A stretch of 64,000 nt of DNA from Pseudahrensia aquimaris (GCF_042676045.1 NZ_JBHTJV010000009.1:248001-312000), one strand, 5' to 3'; positions 1-8,599 are shown, counted from the first letter of the stretch. Notes: generated from the letters alone by a model not told the origin. Numbers and translations: made by a program.

Positions 1-409
1 GCCGCCCTGGATCTGTGACCATGATCTGGTCGTCAATCGACACAGGCATATCGCGTCTGGCCAGAATTTCCCGCGCACCGTCGCGCTCAAAGACAATGAG
101 ATCGGTCTGCGTCAGATCGAGAAGTTTCATACGCAATGCTTCGGAAGACTGGCTGTCGGGCAATTCGCGCAGCGAAAGGCTTGCCACCTCGCCCGTCGTA
201 AACTGGCGCTTTAGCCAGGTCAGGCGATAGTTCGCGACCGAAGGCACAAAGATCAAAACTTCGGCCAGCATGATGAACAGCGCGGTGATCATAAGCAGTT
301 TGCCTGACAGGCCGTCCGGCAGAAAAAATCGCGTCAGGAAACCGCGTTTGCCACGCGATTGCGCCTGCATAGGGGTCGATGTTTCCTTGCTGATCGGGGT
401 TTGATCCAT
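1..409 (-). CDS. Sensor histidine kinase, N-terminal part (runs off the window)
   Basis: Reading leftwards from an ATG at 409 the frame stays open to the window edge, giving 136 residues without a stop. A basic N-terminus is followed by one strongly hydrophobic membrane segment (about residues 40-60, around the motif LLMITALFIMLAEVLIFVPS) and then a periplasmic-looking sensor stretch containing LRELPDSQSSEALR and FERDGAREIL. This layout matches the amino end of alphaproteobacterial membrane sensor histidine kinases whose HAMP and kinase domains would lie outside the window. The kinase domain itself is not visible, so the family call is inference from this N-terminal pattern. It lies 105 bases downstream of infC on the same strand and may be read from its own promoter. 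No good ribosome binding site is visible before the ATG. Confidence 0.6.
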   Translation of the reverse strand, partial: MDQTPISKETSTPMQAQSRGKRGFLTRFFLPDGLSGKLLMITALFIMLAEVLIFVPSVANYRLTWLKRQFTTGEVASLSLRELPDSQSSEALRMKLLDLTQTDLIVFERDGAREILARRDMPVSIDDQIMVTDPGR

Positions 410-514
410 TGTTCGGCTGCGCGGGTTGCGTTCTCCTGATGAGCTCTTCTGAAAGCGGTTTAAAAGGAGGTTGCCACAACCCGGCAGTGAAACAAGGTGA
501 TGATGTCAGGACGT

Positions 515-1051
515 CTACTTAGGTGCCAAAACCATCATCATCTGGCGGCCTTCCAGTTTCGGTTCGGCCTCCACTTTGGCGATTTCGTCGGTGTCTTCCT
601 TGACCTTCTTCAAAAGGTCCATGCCGAGGTTCATGTGAGCCATTTCACGGCCACGGAAGCGCAGTGTGACCTTTACCTTGTCACCATCCTCGAAAAATCT
701 GCGAACAGCCCGCATCTTGACCTCATAATCGTGGGTGTCGATGTTAGGGCGCATCTTGATCTCTTTGACCTCGATGACTTTCTGCTTTTTGCGGGCTTCG
801 GCAGCTTTTTTCTGAGCGGCGTACTTGTATTTCCCGAAGTCCAGGATTTTGCAAATGGGGGGGCGGTTGGTTGGAGAGATCTCGACCAAATCAAGGCCGG
901 CTTCCTCTGCCATTTCCAAGGCTCTTTCAAGCGGAACGGAACCGTGGTTGGTGCCCTCAGCGTCAATCAATTGAACTTCGGGGGCGATGATATCTTTGTT
1001 AGCCCGTGGGCCTGATCTTTGTGGCTGGGCAGCTCTGTGTGGACGGCGAAT
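515..1051 (-). CDS. infC: Translation initiation factor IF-3
   Basis: IF-3 binds the 30S subunit, blocks subunit joining and checks start-codon choice. The 178-residue product shows the N-domain motif RANKDIIAPEVQLIDAEG, the linker rich in K and R (QKKAAEARKKQK) and the C-domain signature IKMRPNIDTHDYEVK, ending in EGRQMMMVLAPK. An internal TTG at 970 would miss the first 27 conserved residues. The reading frame continues upstream to an ATT at 1051-1049 that gives IRRPHRAAQPQRSGPRANK, the usual alphaproteobacterial beginning. An AGG lies 9 bases before this ATT, whereas the in-frame ATC three codons earlier abuts the AGG directly and so cannot use it. The AUU start is therefore preferred. AUU starts are known for infC and allow IF-3 to limit its own synthesis. 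Confidence 0.95.
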   Translation of the reverse strand: MRRPHRAAQPQRSGPRANKDIIAPEVQLIDAEGTNHGSVPLERALEMAEEAGLDLVEISPTNRPPICKILDFGKYKYAAQKKAAEARKKQKVIEVKEIKMRPNIDTHDYEVKMRAVRRFFEDGDKVKVTLRFRGREMAHMNLGMDLLKKVKEDTDEIAKVEAEPKLEGRQMMMVLAPK

Positions 1052-1063
1052 CGTGGTGATCCT
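1049..1063 (-). promoter_or_regulatory. AUU start and Shine-Dalgarno of infC
   Basis: On the minus strand the bases read AGGATCACCACGATT: an AGG ribosome binding core, a 9-base spacer and the ATT initiation codon. Established work on Escherichia coli infC shows that a rare AUU start makes translation sensitive to IF-3 level; the same logic is inferred here. Confidence 0.7.
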
Positions 1064-1162
1064 TTTTTCTGTTTCGTTTTAGGCGGTTCAATGCATCAAG
1101 CGACACGAAGACTTCGTAGCAGAATTCGTAACGCTTGGCGAGATCATGCATTGCGCCATGGT

Positions 1163-2341
1163 TCACGCCGTATCAAGCAATTTCTCGTAAATGCCAAGCG
1201 TTTCACGGCACATGCGTTCCAATGAGAAGTTGGCCACGACATAGTTTCGTGCATTGCGTCCTACACGTTGCCGCTCCGCGTCATCCATATCAAGCAGCGC
1301 TTGCAGAGCTTGCGCCATCGCGTCCGCATCGCCCGCCAGCACTTTCCAGCCCGTTCGTTCGCTTTCATCTACGGCGGGTGGACACAGCACTGTCTCTACC
1401 ACAGCGCCAATATCGGTAACGATCAACGGCTTTTCAAAAGCGCTTGCTTCCACCGCTGCCCGTCCGAAGGCTTCCGCATCGATTGAGGCGACAATCACCA
1501 CATCGGCCAACGCCATGGCCGCCGCTGGATCATCGCAATGGCCGGGCATTGATAAGTTTGCGGCAATACCATGCGCTTCTACTGAGCTTTTCAGCGAGGC
1601 TACATAGTCTTCCCGTCCTTGTGGATCACCAGCCAATACGAACCGTGTTTGTGGATAGTGCGGTGCGATTTTGGCCGCACAATCGATCACGACCCGTTGG
1701 CCCTTCCATTCCGTGAGCCGCGCTAATTGGAGAACCACGAAGTCATCGACTTTCAGACCCCAATCGTTGCGCAGCTTGGCCAAGCGCTCGGCATCAATTG
1801 TGTCCGTGTTGAAGTCTTCAAAGTTTGTTCCCCGATAGACGGTCTGTATCCGTCCATCGGCCCAAGGGTTGCGCGAACGAATGAGATCCGCGGTCCAGTT
1901 CGAGTTGGCGATCACAACATCAGCCCGTGCCATGACCGAGTTATAATAGGCTTTGACAGCATTCGATTGCGAATAGGCACCGTGATAGGTGGTCACGAAA
2001 GGGATCTTTTTGGCCCACGCGGCCCAAAGGCAAGACCAGGCAGGACTGCGCGACCGCGCATGGATGAGATCAACGTTTTTCTCTGTGATGAGCTTTTTCA
2101 AGCGTTGCGCGTTGCGCCAAATCGTCAACGGATTTTTGGAATCCACTGGCATCTGTATGTGGACTGCGCCATGCGCCTCCACTTCTGGCACCATGCGCCC
2201 ACCGCTGCTCGCGATAATCGAGCGCCAGCCGCGGTCTACTATCGTTTGGCTGATGTCGATCGCGGTGCGTTCGGCTCCGCCGGTGTGCAGGCCGGGTAAG
2301 ACTTGGAGAATGGTTTTCGGTTCGTCCGGCTTCGCGCTCAT
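1163..2341 (-). CDS. GT4-family glycosyltransferase
   Basis: The 392-residue product begins MSAKPDEPKTILQVLPGLHTGGAER; LHTGGAER is the glycine-rich acceptor-side loop of GT-B fold glycosyltransferases. The C-terminal donor domain has VLQLARLTEWKGQ, the nucleotide-sugar binding start of the second Rossmann domain, and EAFGRAAVEA, the E-x7-E motif of family GT4. These features predict transfer of an activated sugar to a lipid or polysaccharide, as in lipopolysaccharide core or exopolysaccharide assembly; the substrate cannot be read from sequence. An upstream extension to 2551 is open but overlaps the divergent hydrolase gene and lacks family-like sequence, so the ATG at 2341 is preferred. The gene is divergent from the hydrolase at 2412 with 70 bases between the starts. 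Confidence 0.85.
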   Translation of the reverse strand: MSAKPDEPKTILQVLPGLHTGGAERTAIDISQTIVDRGWRSIIASSGGRMVPEVEAHGAVHIQMPVDSKNPLTIWRNAQRLKKLITEKNVDLIHARSRSPAWSCLWAAWAKKIPFVTTYHGAYSQSNAVKAYYNSVMARADVVIANSNWTADLIRSRNPWADGRIQTVYRGTNFEDFNTDTIDAERLAKLRNDWGLKVDDFVVLQLARLTEWKGQRVVIDCAAKIAPHYPQTRFVLAGDPQGREDYVASLKSSVEAHGIAANLSMPGHCDDPAAAMALADVVIVASIDAEAFGRAAVEASAFEKPLIVTDIGAVVETVLCPPAVDESERTGWKVLAGDADAMAQALQALLDMDDAERQRVGRNARNYVVANFSLERMCRETLGIYEKLLDTA

Positions 2342-2411
2342 CTTGATGTTTTGTTCCGCTTTCGCTTTGAAGGGGGTCGCAAACTTGCATGGCTTAGCCG
2401 GAAACAGCGAT

Positions 2412-3215
2412 ATGGAAACTGCTACCACCCTACAACACCACTGGCCAGATGAAGCGTCATCATCGACACTAATTGCTATCCGCAAATCCGTGCGTGATAG
2501 GGCTCCCGGCCTGATCTGGCTGGGTGGATTCAAATCCGACATGCTGGGCACAAAGGCCGAAGCGATGGTTGCTCTGGCCGAACAGTTGGGTGTTTCGTCG
2601 CTGCGGTTTGACTATTCTGGCCACGGCGAATCGGGGGGTGAATTTACCCAAGGTACAATTTCGCGCTGGGTGGCCGAAAGCGTGGCTGTGATTTTGGAAC
2701 AGACTTTCGGTCCGCAAATTCTGGTCGGTTCCTCAATGGGCGGATGGATTGCGCTGCGGCTTGTGCAAGAGTTGCAAAAGCGCGGTGAAAAAGATCGCAT
2801 TGCGGGTCTGTTCCTGATCGCACCCGCGCCCGATTTCACCAGCGAATTGATGGAACCAGCCTTTAGTGATGAGCAACGGGAAGAAATGGCGCAGAACGGT
2901 TATGTTGCTGAGCCAACACCCTATTCCGATGAACCAAACATCATCACGCGGCAATTGATCGAAGATGGCCGCAACAATCTGATTTTTGGCTCCGGCCTCA
3001 ACGTTGGAAAACCCGTTCACATTCTGCAAGGCGCTGCCGATCCCGATGTGCCTGCCGATCACGCCCACCGTATCGTGGCCGAACTTGTCCACGATAATGT
3101 CGCGCTTACCATGGTGCCGGATGGCGACCACCGGTTGTCGCGTGATGAAGATATAGCCCTGCTTAACCGCTTGCTGCATCAATTCGTGACAAGATACACC
3201 AATGAAGAGCTTTGA
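2412..3215 (+). CDS. Alpha/beta hydrolase, ABHD10-like
   Basis: The 267-residue protein has the alpha/beta-hydrolase core: LIWLGGFKSDMLGTKA after strand 3, LRFDYSGHGES as the conserved DYxGxGxS loop, and VGSSMGGWIA as the nucleophile elbow with the catalytic serine. GAADPDVP near the C-terminus supplies the acid loop, and DGDHRLSRDED the catalytic histidine. The GGFxSDMxGTKA motif and the GSSMGGW elbow are typical of the bacterial relatives of ABHD10, a thioesterase/esterase; the natural substrate is unknown. The ATG at 2412 is chosen because upstream sequence overlaps the divergent glycosyltransferase. No signal peptide is seen, so it is probably cytoplasmic. Confidence 0.85.
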   Translation: METATTLQHHWPDEASSSTLIAIRKSVRDRAPGLIWLGGFKSDMLGTKAEAMVALAEQLGVSSLRFDYSGHGESGGEFTQGTISRWVAESVAVILEQTFGPQILVGSSMGGWIALRLVQELQKRGEKDRIAGLFLIAPAPDFTSELMEPAFSDEQREEMAQNGYVAEPTPYSDEPNIITRQLIEDGRNNLIFGSGLNVGKPVHILQGAADPDVPADHAHRIVAELVHDNVALTMVPDGDHRLSRDEDIALLNRLLHQFVTRYTNEEL

Positions 3216-3270
3216 TTTTTAACTCGTTTTCACTGACACTGCCGCAATGAGGGAATCGGAGGAACAGCGC

Positions 3271-5046
3271 ATGGCGCTCGATGCTTCCGGGGGCGCACAG
3301 CGAAAAGACGTGGAAGCCGCGCTTGAACGGGCGCTGGCGGCCGAGTCAATTTCAGGTTCGCAACAACTCTCAAATTTTCTAAGATTCGTCGTCACCAAAA
3401 AGCTCGACGGTGAAGAGGCCGATATCAAAGCCTACAGCATCGCGGTCGATGCTTTGGGCCGTGAGGAGGATTTTGACCCGCAGGAATCCGCCGCTGTTCG
3501 CGTGGCGGCTGGCCGCCTTCGCCAAGCGCTTGCGCTGCACAACGCGCAGATAGAAGACGATGAAGCTGTACGCATCGTGCTGGAGCCGGGTTCTTATGTT
3601 CCAACGTTTGAGCAGTCGAAGACACCAACCGAGGTGCCGCTGTCTGAAACTCCGGTCGAGGCGCCTGTCCCCGCCTCCGTTGTCGCAGAGCCCGCGCCAA
3701 CGCAGCCAACGCCGAAGCTCGCTCGACTGGTGACGGGTCAACACAGAATGTTGCGCTGGCTCGCTCTGGCTGTAGCCATTTTGGGCGTTGTGGCGCTGGT
3801 GAATTTAAGTCTTCTTATCTATTCGACCTTTCGTGCTGACAGTGCCACCGACCCAACACTGCAATTGGCCCCGCAAGACACAGGTCGCCTTCCACGAATC
3901 GTTGCCGTGCTGAAGCTGCCGGAGGCCAGTTATCCTGACTGGTTCGGCATTGGTGAGTTTGCTGATTCCATTGGCTATGTGATGTCGAGATTCAACGATT
4001 ATCAATTCATGGGATTGCAACGCAGTGAGGGTGAAGAGGCTGGCGAGCTGCCCGAGGCTGACTACGTGATGGAAGTTACCGCCCGCAGGCGCGGTGAACA
4101 GGTGCGGTTTTTTGGTGCACTGAAGCGCACCCGCGATGATGTGGTGATTTGGTCATCAAGCCGCCTGATCGACAGGCCAGCTTCGGTGGGAGACCGCAAT
4201 GTCCTCGACATTCTGGGCCGCATCTATTCTCCGGTCGCTTCGCCTTATGGCGTGATCTACGTCGATGTCGCCAATGCAAGAGGAATGCGCAGCCAGCTGG
4301 ATTGCGTGATCAAAGGCTATCAGTATTTCTATTTTGAGAGCGATCCGGGCCACGCAAACGCTCGCGCCTGCGCTGAGGCGGCGCTGGAAAGCGGCACCAA
4401 ATTGCCATCAATCTACGCCATTCTTACTTTCCTGTATCTCGACGAACACCGCGAAGACCGCAACCGTCTCGAACGCGATCCGCTGGAAGCTGCGCAACGC
4501 ATGGCACAAAAGGCCATTGCACTGGGCCCGCAATCGGCGCGAGCGCATCAAGCATTGTTTGCCGTTCAAAAGGTTCTGGGCCAACGCCAAGCGGCTAATC
4601 AATCGGCGCTAGAGGCCATCAAACTGAACCCCTACGACGCAGATATTTTGGGCGATTATGCAGCGTGGCTCATTTCCATTGGTGATGTGGAGCGTGGCAA
4701 TGAGTTTCTGGGCAAAGCCGATCAGCTTCTGGCGGTACGGCCCGCTTGGTTCGATTTCTACCGTTTTTTGGGTGCGCAATTATCCCGGGATTTCAAATCG
4801 GCCCAAGACATCACAACAATGATGGACATGCGCCGCTCTCCGCTTCTCGCGATGGCGGTTGCAATCGGCGCACATAGCCGCACGGATTTTGATACAGCGC
4901 GCAAGGCGCTGGAGGAATTGGTGCGTGCTGAGCCTGGCTTTGCGACCGATCCCCTGGACCGTCTTATCAAGCGGGGATTCGATGCAAGCGTCGCCAAGCA
5001 GCTTGTTGAGAAGCTCGATGCCGCTGGTCTGGCATCGTTCCGCTAG
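3271..5046 (+). CDS. Single-pass membrane protein with TPR-like C-terminus
   Basis: The product has three parts. Residues 5-115 resemble a domain found at the start of many alphaproteobacterial TPR and adenylate-cyclase-like proteins (SGSQQLSNFLRFVVTKKL, IKAYSIAVDALGR, VRVAAGRLRQAL and LEPGSYVP). A proline-rich linker and one membrane segment at about 161-186 (WLALAVAILGVVALVNLSLL) follow. The rest should be periplasmic; it includes a TolB-like stretch (PRIVAVLKLP, FADSIGYVMSRF) and helical TPR-type repeats (ALGPQSARAHQALFAVQKVLG, ALEAIKLNPYDADILGDYA). The start at 3271 follows GGAGG with an 8-base spacer and is preferred to an in-frame ATG at 3247. Function is unknown; protein scaffolding or signalling at the inner membrane is an inference. 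Confidence 0.75.
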   Translation: MALDASGGAQRKDVEAALERALAAESISGSQQLSNFLRFVVTKKLDGEEADIKAYSIAVDALGREEDFDPQESAAVRVAAGRLRQALALHNAQIEDDEAVRIVLEPGSYVPTFEQSKTPTEVPLSETPVEAPVPASVVAEPAPTQPTPKLARLVTGQHRMLRWLALAVAILGVVALVNLSLLIYSTFRADSATDPTLQLAPQDTGRLPRIVAVLKLPEASYPDWFGIGEFADSIGYVMSRFNDYQFMGLQRSEGEEAGELPEADYVMEVTARRRGEQVRFFGALKRTRDDVVIWSSSRLIDRPASVGDRNVLDILGRIYSPVASPYGVIYVDVANARGMRSQLDCVIKGYQYFYFESDPGHANARACAEAALESGTKLPSIYAILTFLYLDEHREDRNRLERDPLEAAQRMAQKAIALGPQSARAHQALFAVQKVLGQRQAANQSALEAIKLNPYDADILGDYAAWLISIGDVERGNEFLGKADQLLAVRPAWFDFYRFLGAQLSRDFKSAQDITTMMDMRRSPLLAMAVAIGAHSRTDFDTARKALEELVRAEPGFATDPLDRLIKRGFDASVAKQLVEKLDAAGLASFR

Positions 5047-5435
5047 GGGTTTCATACGCCATCTTGCGTGAAACTTCACGAAACGTGGAATTTTCGCTTC
5101 AGCGAAGCACATGAATTAAAAGGATTTAACGCCATGTAACCTCTATTTACGTAAACGTAACTGTTACATACGTGCCAAGTTTGAATCTTTGCGGCTACAT
5201 ATAAGCACGCCGACGCGAATGGATGGGGCGCAAGCCTTGAAGCGCAAGTTTCAGGGTGGTCCATCGCGAAGGCACCGTGCTCACCTCCCAGTCTTTGCAA
5301 GTGGACTGGTTGAGACGGCATGAACCCGGAACCGACGCAAACCCGCACCCATCCCTCTTAGCGGGCGAGCGTCGGTTCCACCTCTTTCCAAAGCGCTTTG
5401 GAGGCGGTGAACGGACTTCTCCCGCCGCAAAACCC
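5047..5435. other. Convergent intergenic region with strong hairpins, possible structured RNA
   Basis: This 389-base gap lies between the stop codons of two convergent genes and holds no convincing ORF. It contains an AT-rich stretch with the palindrome TTTACGTAAA near 5149-5158, then three consecutive stems: CCAGTC (5288-5293) with GACTGG (5304-5309); GGAACCGACGC (5328-5338) with GCGTCGGTTCC (5369-5379), which encloses a smaller CCCGC/GCGGG pair; and the perfect palindrome TCCAAAGCGCTTTGGA (5387-5402). That is much more pairing than a simple bidirectional terminator needs, so an independent noncoding RNA of roughly 150-200 bases on either strand is possible. I could not match it to 6S, SRP, RNase P or tmRNA with certainty. 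Confidence 0.4.
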
Positions 5436-6422
5436 TCACGCACTGCCGATCAAAATTCCCGCCGCGAGCACCAGTGCGCCGCCAAACACGATCTGCAGGG
5501 CGGAGCGCAGGAACGGTGTTTCCATGTAGCGGTTTTGAATCCAGGCAATCGCCCACAGTTCAAAGACCACCACGATGCCGGCGGTGAATGTCGCGGTCCA
5601 GAAATCCGTGATGAGATAGGGTAGGGCATGCCCCAATCCGCCAACCGTGGTCATGATGCCGGATGCAAACCCGCGTTTGATCGGCGAACCGCGCCCCGTC
5701 AGCTTTCCGTCGTCGGATAGGGCTTCGGTAAAGCCCATCGAAATACCAGCGCCAATCGAAGCGGCAAAGCCAATGAGGAAAGTTTCCCACGTATCGCGGG
5801 TGGCGAACGCTGCGGCGAACACCGGCGCGAGCGTGGAAATCGAGCCGTCAATCAATCCTGCAAGACCGGGCTGAACATAAGTCAGGATAAAGGCCCGCTT
5901 TTCCGTCTCGGCCTCTTCGTCAATCTCACCAGAATCTGCGATGGCATCCGTCATTTGCGCTGCGAGCGACATATGCGAGGACTCAGCCAGCGCCAGATCA
6001 CCCAGCAGTTTTCGCGTTGAGGCATCGTTGGCGCGCTCAGCGGCCTGCAGATAAAAGCGGTGCGCTTGTTCCTCCATGGCGACCGCCTGTTTGCGCACAT
6101 TGTCGACGCCCAACGGTCGAACCAGCCAATCGGCCTTTCGGGTGTAAAAACCGCGCACGTGTTCGCGGCGGATGAGCGGCACATGGTCACCGAAGCGCTG
6201 CACGTGCAGATCAATCAAGCGCCTGCGGTGTTCGTTCTCTTCTTTCACCATTCCGTCAAAGACAGCAGCAGAGGCCGGATAGTCCTCCCGCAAGCCGTCT
6301 GCATAGGATTGATAGATGCGTGCATCTTCCTCTTCTGAAGATATGGCGAGGGCCAATATTTCCTGCTCCGACAGGCTGTCGAAGGAGCGTTTTGATCCGC
6401 TAAGTATGCGCGAGAAGATCAT
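5436..6422 (-). CDS. mbfA: Membrane-bound ferritin MbfA (ferritin-like domain plus VIT1/CCC1 domain)
   Basis: The 328-residue product combines an N-terminal ferritin-like four-helix domain (about residues 15-165) with a C-terminal VIT1/CCC1-type membrane transporter domain. Iron-site residues are visible as SSEEEDARIYQSYA, KEENEHRRRL, AVAMEEQAHRFY and ALAESSHM, the spaced E and ExxH pattern of di-iron proteins. The membrane part holds GLAGLIDGSISTLAPVFAAAFAT, ASIGAGISMGFTEALSDDG and two or three more helices. MbfA in Bradyrhizobium and Agrobacterium exports iron and protects against iron and peroxide stress, under control of the haem-sensing regulator Irr. Gene length and domain order are typical. 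I saw no clear Irr box in the 161 bases between its start and lepA, so Irr control here is inferred only from the family. Confidence 0.9.
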   Translation of the reverse strand: MIFSRILSGSKRSFDSLSEQEILALAISSEEEDARIYQSYADGLREDYPASAAVFDGMVKEENEHRRRLIDLHVQRFGDHVPLIRREHVRGFYTRKADWLVRPLGVDNVRKQAVAMEEQAHRFYLQAAERANDASTRKLLGDLALAESSHMSLAAQMTDAIADSGEIDEEAETEKRAFILTYVQPGLAGLIDGSISTLAPVFAAAFATRDTWETFLIGFAASIGAGISMGFTEALSDDGKLTGRGSPIKRGFASGIMTTVGGLGHALPYLITDFWTATFTAGIVVVFELWAIAWIQNRYMETPFLRSALQIVFGGALVLAAGILIGSA

Positions 6423-6548
6423 GGTGGAAAGGCCATCTTTGGGTGAGTGTGTCTCTGATTATACCAAAGCTGAAAACCACGTCGAATGGTTCGTCATTTC
6501 TAGCCTTCGCTCCCATCGGGCATTTCGACACGGACAGCAAAACGGCGC

Positions 6549-6576
6549 TTGCGCGGCCTTTATATTGGTCTAAATA
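6549..6576 (+). promoter_or_regulatory. Putative lepA promoter giving a near-leaderless transcript
   Basis: TTGCGC (6549-6554) and TAAATA (6571-6576) are separated by 16 bases. A start site seven or eight bases after the -10 element would fall at about 6583-6584, on or next to the A of the lepA ATG. No Shine-Dalgarno sequence precedes that ATG, which fits a leaderless or nearly leaderless message. Confidence 0.4.
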
Positions 6577-6583
6577 CGATCCC

Positions 6584-8389
6584 ATGAGCACAGATCTTTC
6601 CCACATCCGTAATTTTTCCATCGTCGCCCATATCGACCATGGCAAATCCACTTTGGCAGACCGTCTGATTCAGGTTTGCGGTGGTTTGACCGAGCGTGAA
6701 ATGTCCGAGCAAGTGCTAGACAATATGGACATTGAGCAAGAGCGCGGCATCACCATCAAGGCGCAAACTGTGCGGCTGGATTACAAGGCGAAAAATGGCG
6801 AGGATTATATCCTCAATCTCATTGATACGCCCGGCCATGTGGACTTTGCCTACGAGGTTTCCCGTTCTCTGTCAGCGTGCGAAGGCTCGTTGCTGGTGGT
6901 TGACGCATCCCAAGGTGTGGAAGCGCAGACGCTCGCCAACGTCTATCAAGCCATCGACAATGACCACGAGATTGCGACCGTTCTCAACAAAATCGACCTG
7001 CCCGCCGCCGAGCCGGATCGCGTCAAAGCCCAGATTGAAGAAGTTATTGGGCTGGATGCCTCGGGTGCAGTAGAAATTTCTGCAAAAACTGGCCTTGGCA
7101 TCGAAGACGTGCTGGAAGCGATCGTCCACCAATTGCCGCCGCCGAAAGAGGGTGATCCAAACAAGCCGCTTAAGGCTCTGCTGGTCGATTCCTGGTACGA
7201 CGCCTATCTCGGTGTGATCGTGCTGGTGCGGGTGGTTGATGGCAAAATGAAAAAAGGCCAGACGATCCGCATGATCGGAACGGATGCGAAGTATCCCGTT
7301 GAGCGTGTTGGCGTCATCACTCCGAAGCTGGAAACCGTCGACGAACTCGGCCCCGGTGAAATCGGCTTCATTACTGCTTCCATTAAGGAAGTGGCTGATA
7401 CCCGCGTTGGCGACACGATCACGGAAGACAAAAAACCAACCGAATCTCCGTTCCCCGGCTTTAAACCCGCGCAACCCGTCGTGTTCTGTGGCCTGTTCCC
7501 CGTCGATGCAGATGATTTCGAGGATTTGAGGGCTGCGGTCGGCAAGCTGCGCCTCAACGATGCGAGTTTCTCCTACGAAATGGAATCGTCTGCTGCACTT
7601 GGATTCGGCTTCCGCTGCGGTTTCCTTGGTCTGCTGCACTTGGAAATCATTCAGGAGCGGTTGGAACGCGAGTTTGACCTCGATCTGATCGCAACTGCGC
7701 CTAGCGTGGTCTACACGTTGAAATTGCGCGATGGATCGGAAATGCAATTGCACAATCCGGCGGACATGCCGGACGTGATGAAGATTTTGGAAATTCACGA
7801 ACCTTGGATCAAAGCCACGATCCTCACGCCTGATGAATATCTTGGCCCGATCTTGAAATTGTGTCAGGAGCGCCGCGGCATCCAGACCAATCTCACCTAT
7901 GTCGGCAAACGCGCCATGTTGGAATACGAACTGCCGCTGAACGAAGTGGTGTTCGACTTTTACGACCGGCTGAAATCCATCTCGCGCGGCTATGCAAGCT
8001 TCGACTACCAGATGCACGAATACCGTGAGGGTGATCTGGTGAAACTGGCGATGTTGGTCAATGGCGAGCCGGTTGATGCGCTGTCCATGCTGGTCCACCG
8101 TTCGGCCGCAACCAATCGGGGCCGTGTGATGTGTGAGAAGCTCAAAGAGCTGATCCCCAAACACATGTTCAAAATCCCGATTCAGGCGGCCATTGGCGGC
8201 AATGTGATCGCGCGCGAGACTATCTCCGCGCTGCGCAAGGATGTGACGGCCAAGTGCTACGGCGGCGACGCCTCGCGCAAGCGCAAGCTGCTGGACAAGC
8301 AGAAGGCGGGCAAGAAAAAGATGCGCCAGTTCGGCAAGGTGGAAATTCCGCAGACCGCTTTCATCGAAGCGCTCAAAATGGGCGACTAG
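6584..8389 (+). CDS. lepA: Translation elongation factor 4 (LepA)
   Basis: LepA/EF4 is a ribosome-binding GTPase related to EF-G that acts on stalled or mistranslocated ribosomes. The 601-residue product shows the G1 motif AHIDHGKST (residues 15-23), the switch II region DTPGHVDF and the G4 motif NKIDLP, followed by domain II. The C-terminal half holds the family signatures GFRCGFLGLLH, ECRRGIQ-like QERRGIQTNL and the lysine-rich LepA tail DASRKRKLLDKQKAGKKKMRQ. The length is normal for the family. The upstream frame is open to 6443, but only the ATG at 6584 gives the conserved beginning SHIRNFSIVAHIDHGKS. No ribosome binding site is visible at this start. slyX follows four bases after the stop and is probably co-transcribed. 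Confidence 0.97.
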   Translation: MSTDLSHIRNFSIVAHIDHGKSTLADRLIQVCGGLTEREMSEQVLDNMDIEQERGITIKAQTVRLDYKAKNGEDYILNLIDTPGHVDFAYEVSRSLSACEGSLLVVDASQGVEAQTLANVYQAIDNDHEIATVLNKIDLPAAEPDRVKAQIEEVIGLDASGAVEISAKTGLGIEDVLEAIVHQLPPPKEGDPNKPLKALLVDSWYDAYLGVIVLVRVVDGKMKKGQTIRMIGTDAKYPVERVGVITPKLETVDELGPGEIGFITASIKEVADTRVGDTITEDKKPTESPFPGFKPAQPVVFCGLFPVDADDFEDLRAAVGKLRLNDASFSYEMESSAALGFGFRCGFLGLLHLEIIQERLEREFDLDLIATAPSVVYTLKLRDGSEMQLHNPADMPDVMKILEIHEPWIKATILTPDEYLGPILKLCQERRGIQTNLTYVGKRAMLEYELPLNEVVFDFYDRLKSISRGYASFDYQMHEYREGDLVKLAMLVNGEPVDALSMLVHRSAATNRGRVMCEKLKELIPKHMFKIPIQAAIGGNVIARETISALRKDVTAKCYGGDASRKRKLLDKQKAGKKKMRQFGKVEIPQTAFIEALKMGD

Positions 8390-8392
8390 CCC

Positions 8393-8599
8393 ATGTCGGA
8401 TAGCAAGCGCATCGACGCGCTGGAAGAAACCATCGCGCACCAAACCAAAGAGATCGAAGAGTTGTCCGCTCTGGTGCGCGATCAATGGAAGCGCATTGAT
8501 GAAGTTACCCACGCCTTGATGCGTTTTCGTGATCGGCTGACCGAAGTGGAAGAAGCCGGCACCGGCCCCCATGAAAACACCCGCCCTCCGCATTATTGA
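8393..8599 (+). CDS. slyX: SlyX family protein
   Basis: This 68-residue protein is a short amphipathic coiled coil (RIDALEETIAHQTKEIEELS, VRDQWKRIDEVTHALMRFRDRL) ending in the proline-rich, aromatic tail TRPPHY that is typical of SlyX. SlyX is widespread in proteobacteria, but its role is not established. It starts four bases after the lepA stop, so it is probably translated from the lepA message. Confidence 0.85.
   Translation: MSDSKRIDALEETIAHQTKEIEELSALVRDQWKRIDEVTHALMRFRDRLTEVEEAGTGPHENTRPPHY

Noticed and set aside
6423..6583. Irr or ICE box upstream of mbfA
   Set aside because: No TTTAGAA-type inverted repeat was seen, so Irr control was not annotated.
6872..8593. A 573-codon open frame antisense to lepA
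   Set aside because: It is the mirror of a strongly conserved gene; long antisense frames like this, and those opposite the pirin and dnaA genes, arise from codon bias.
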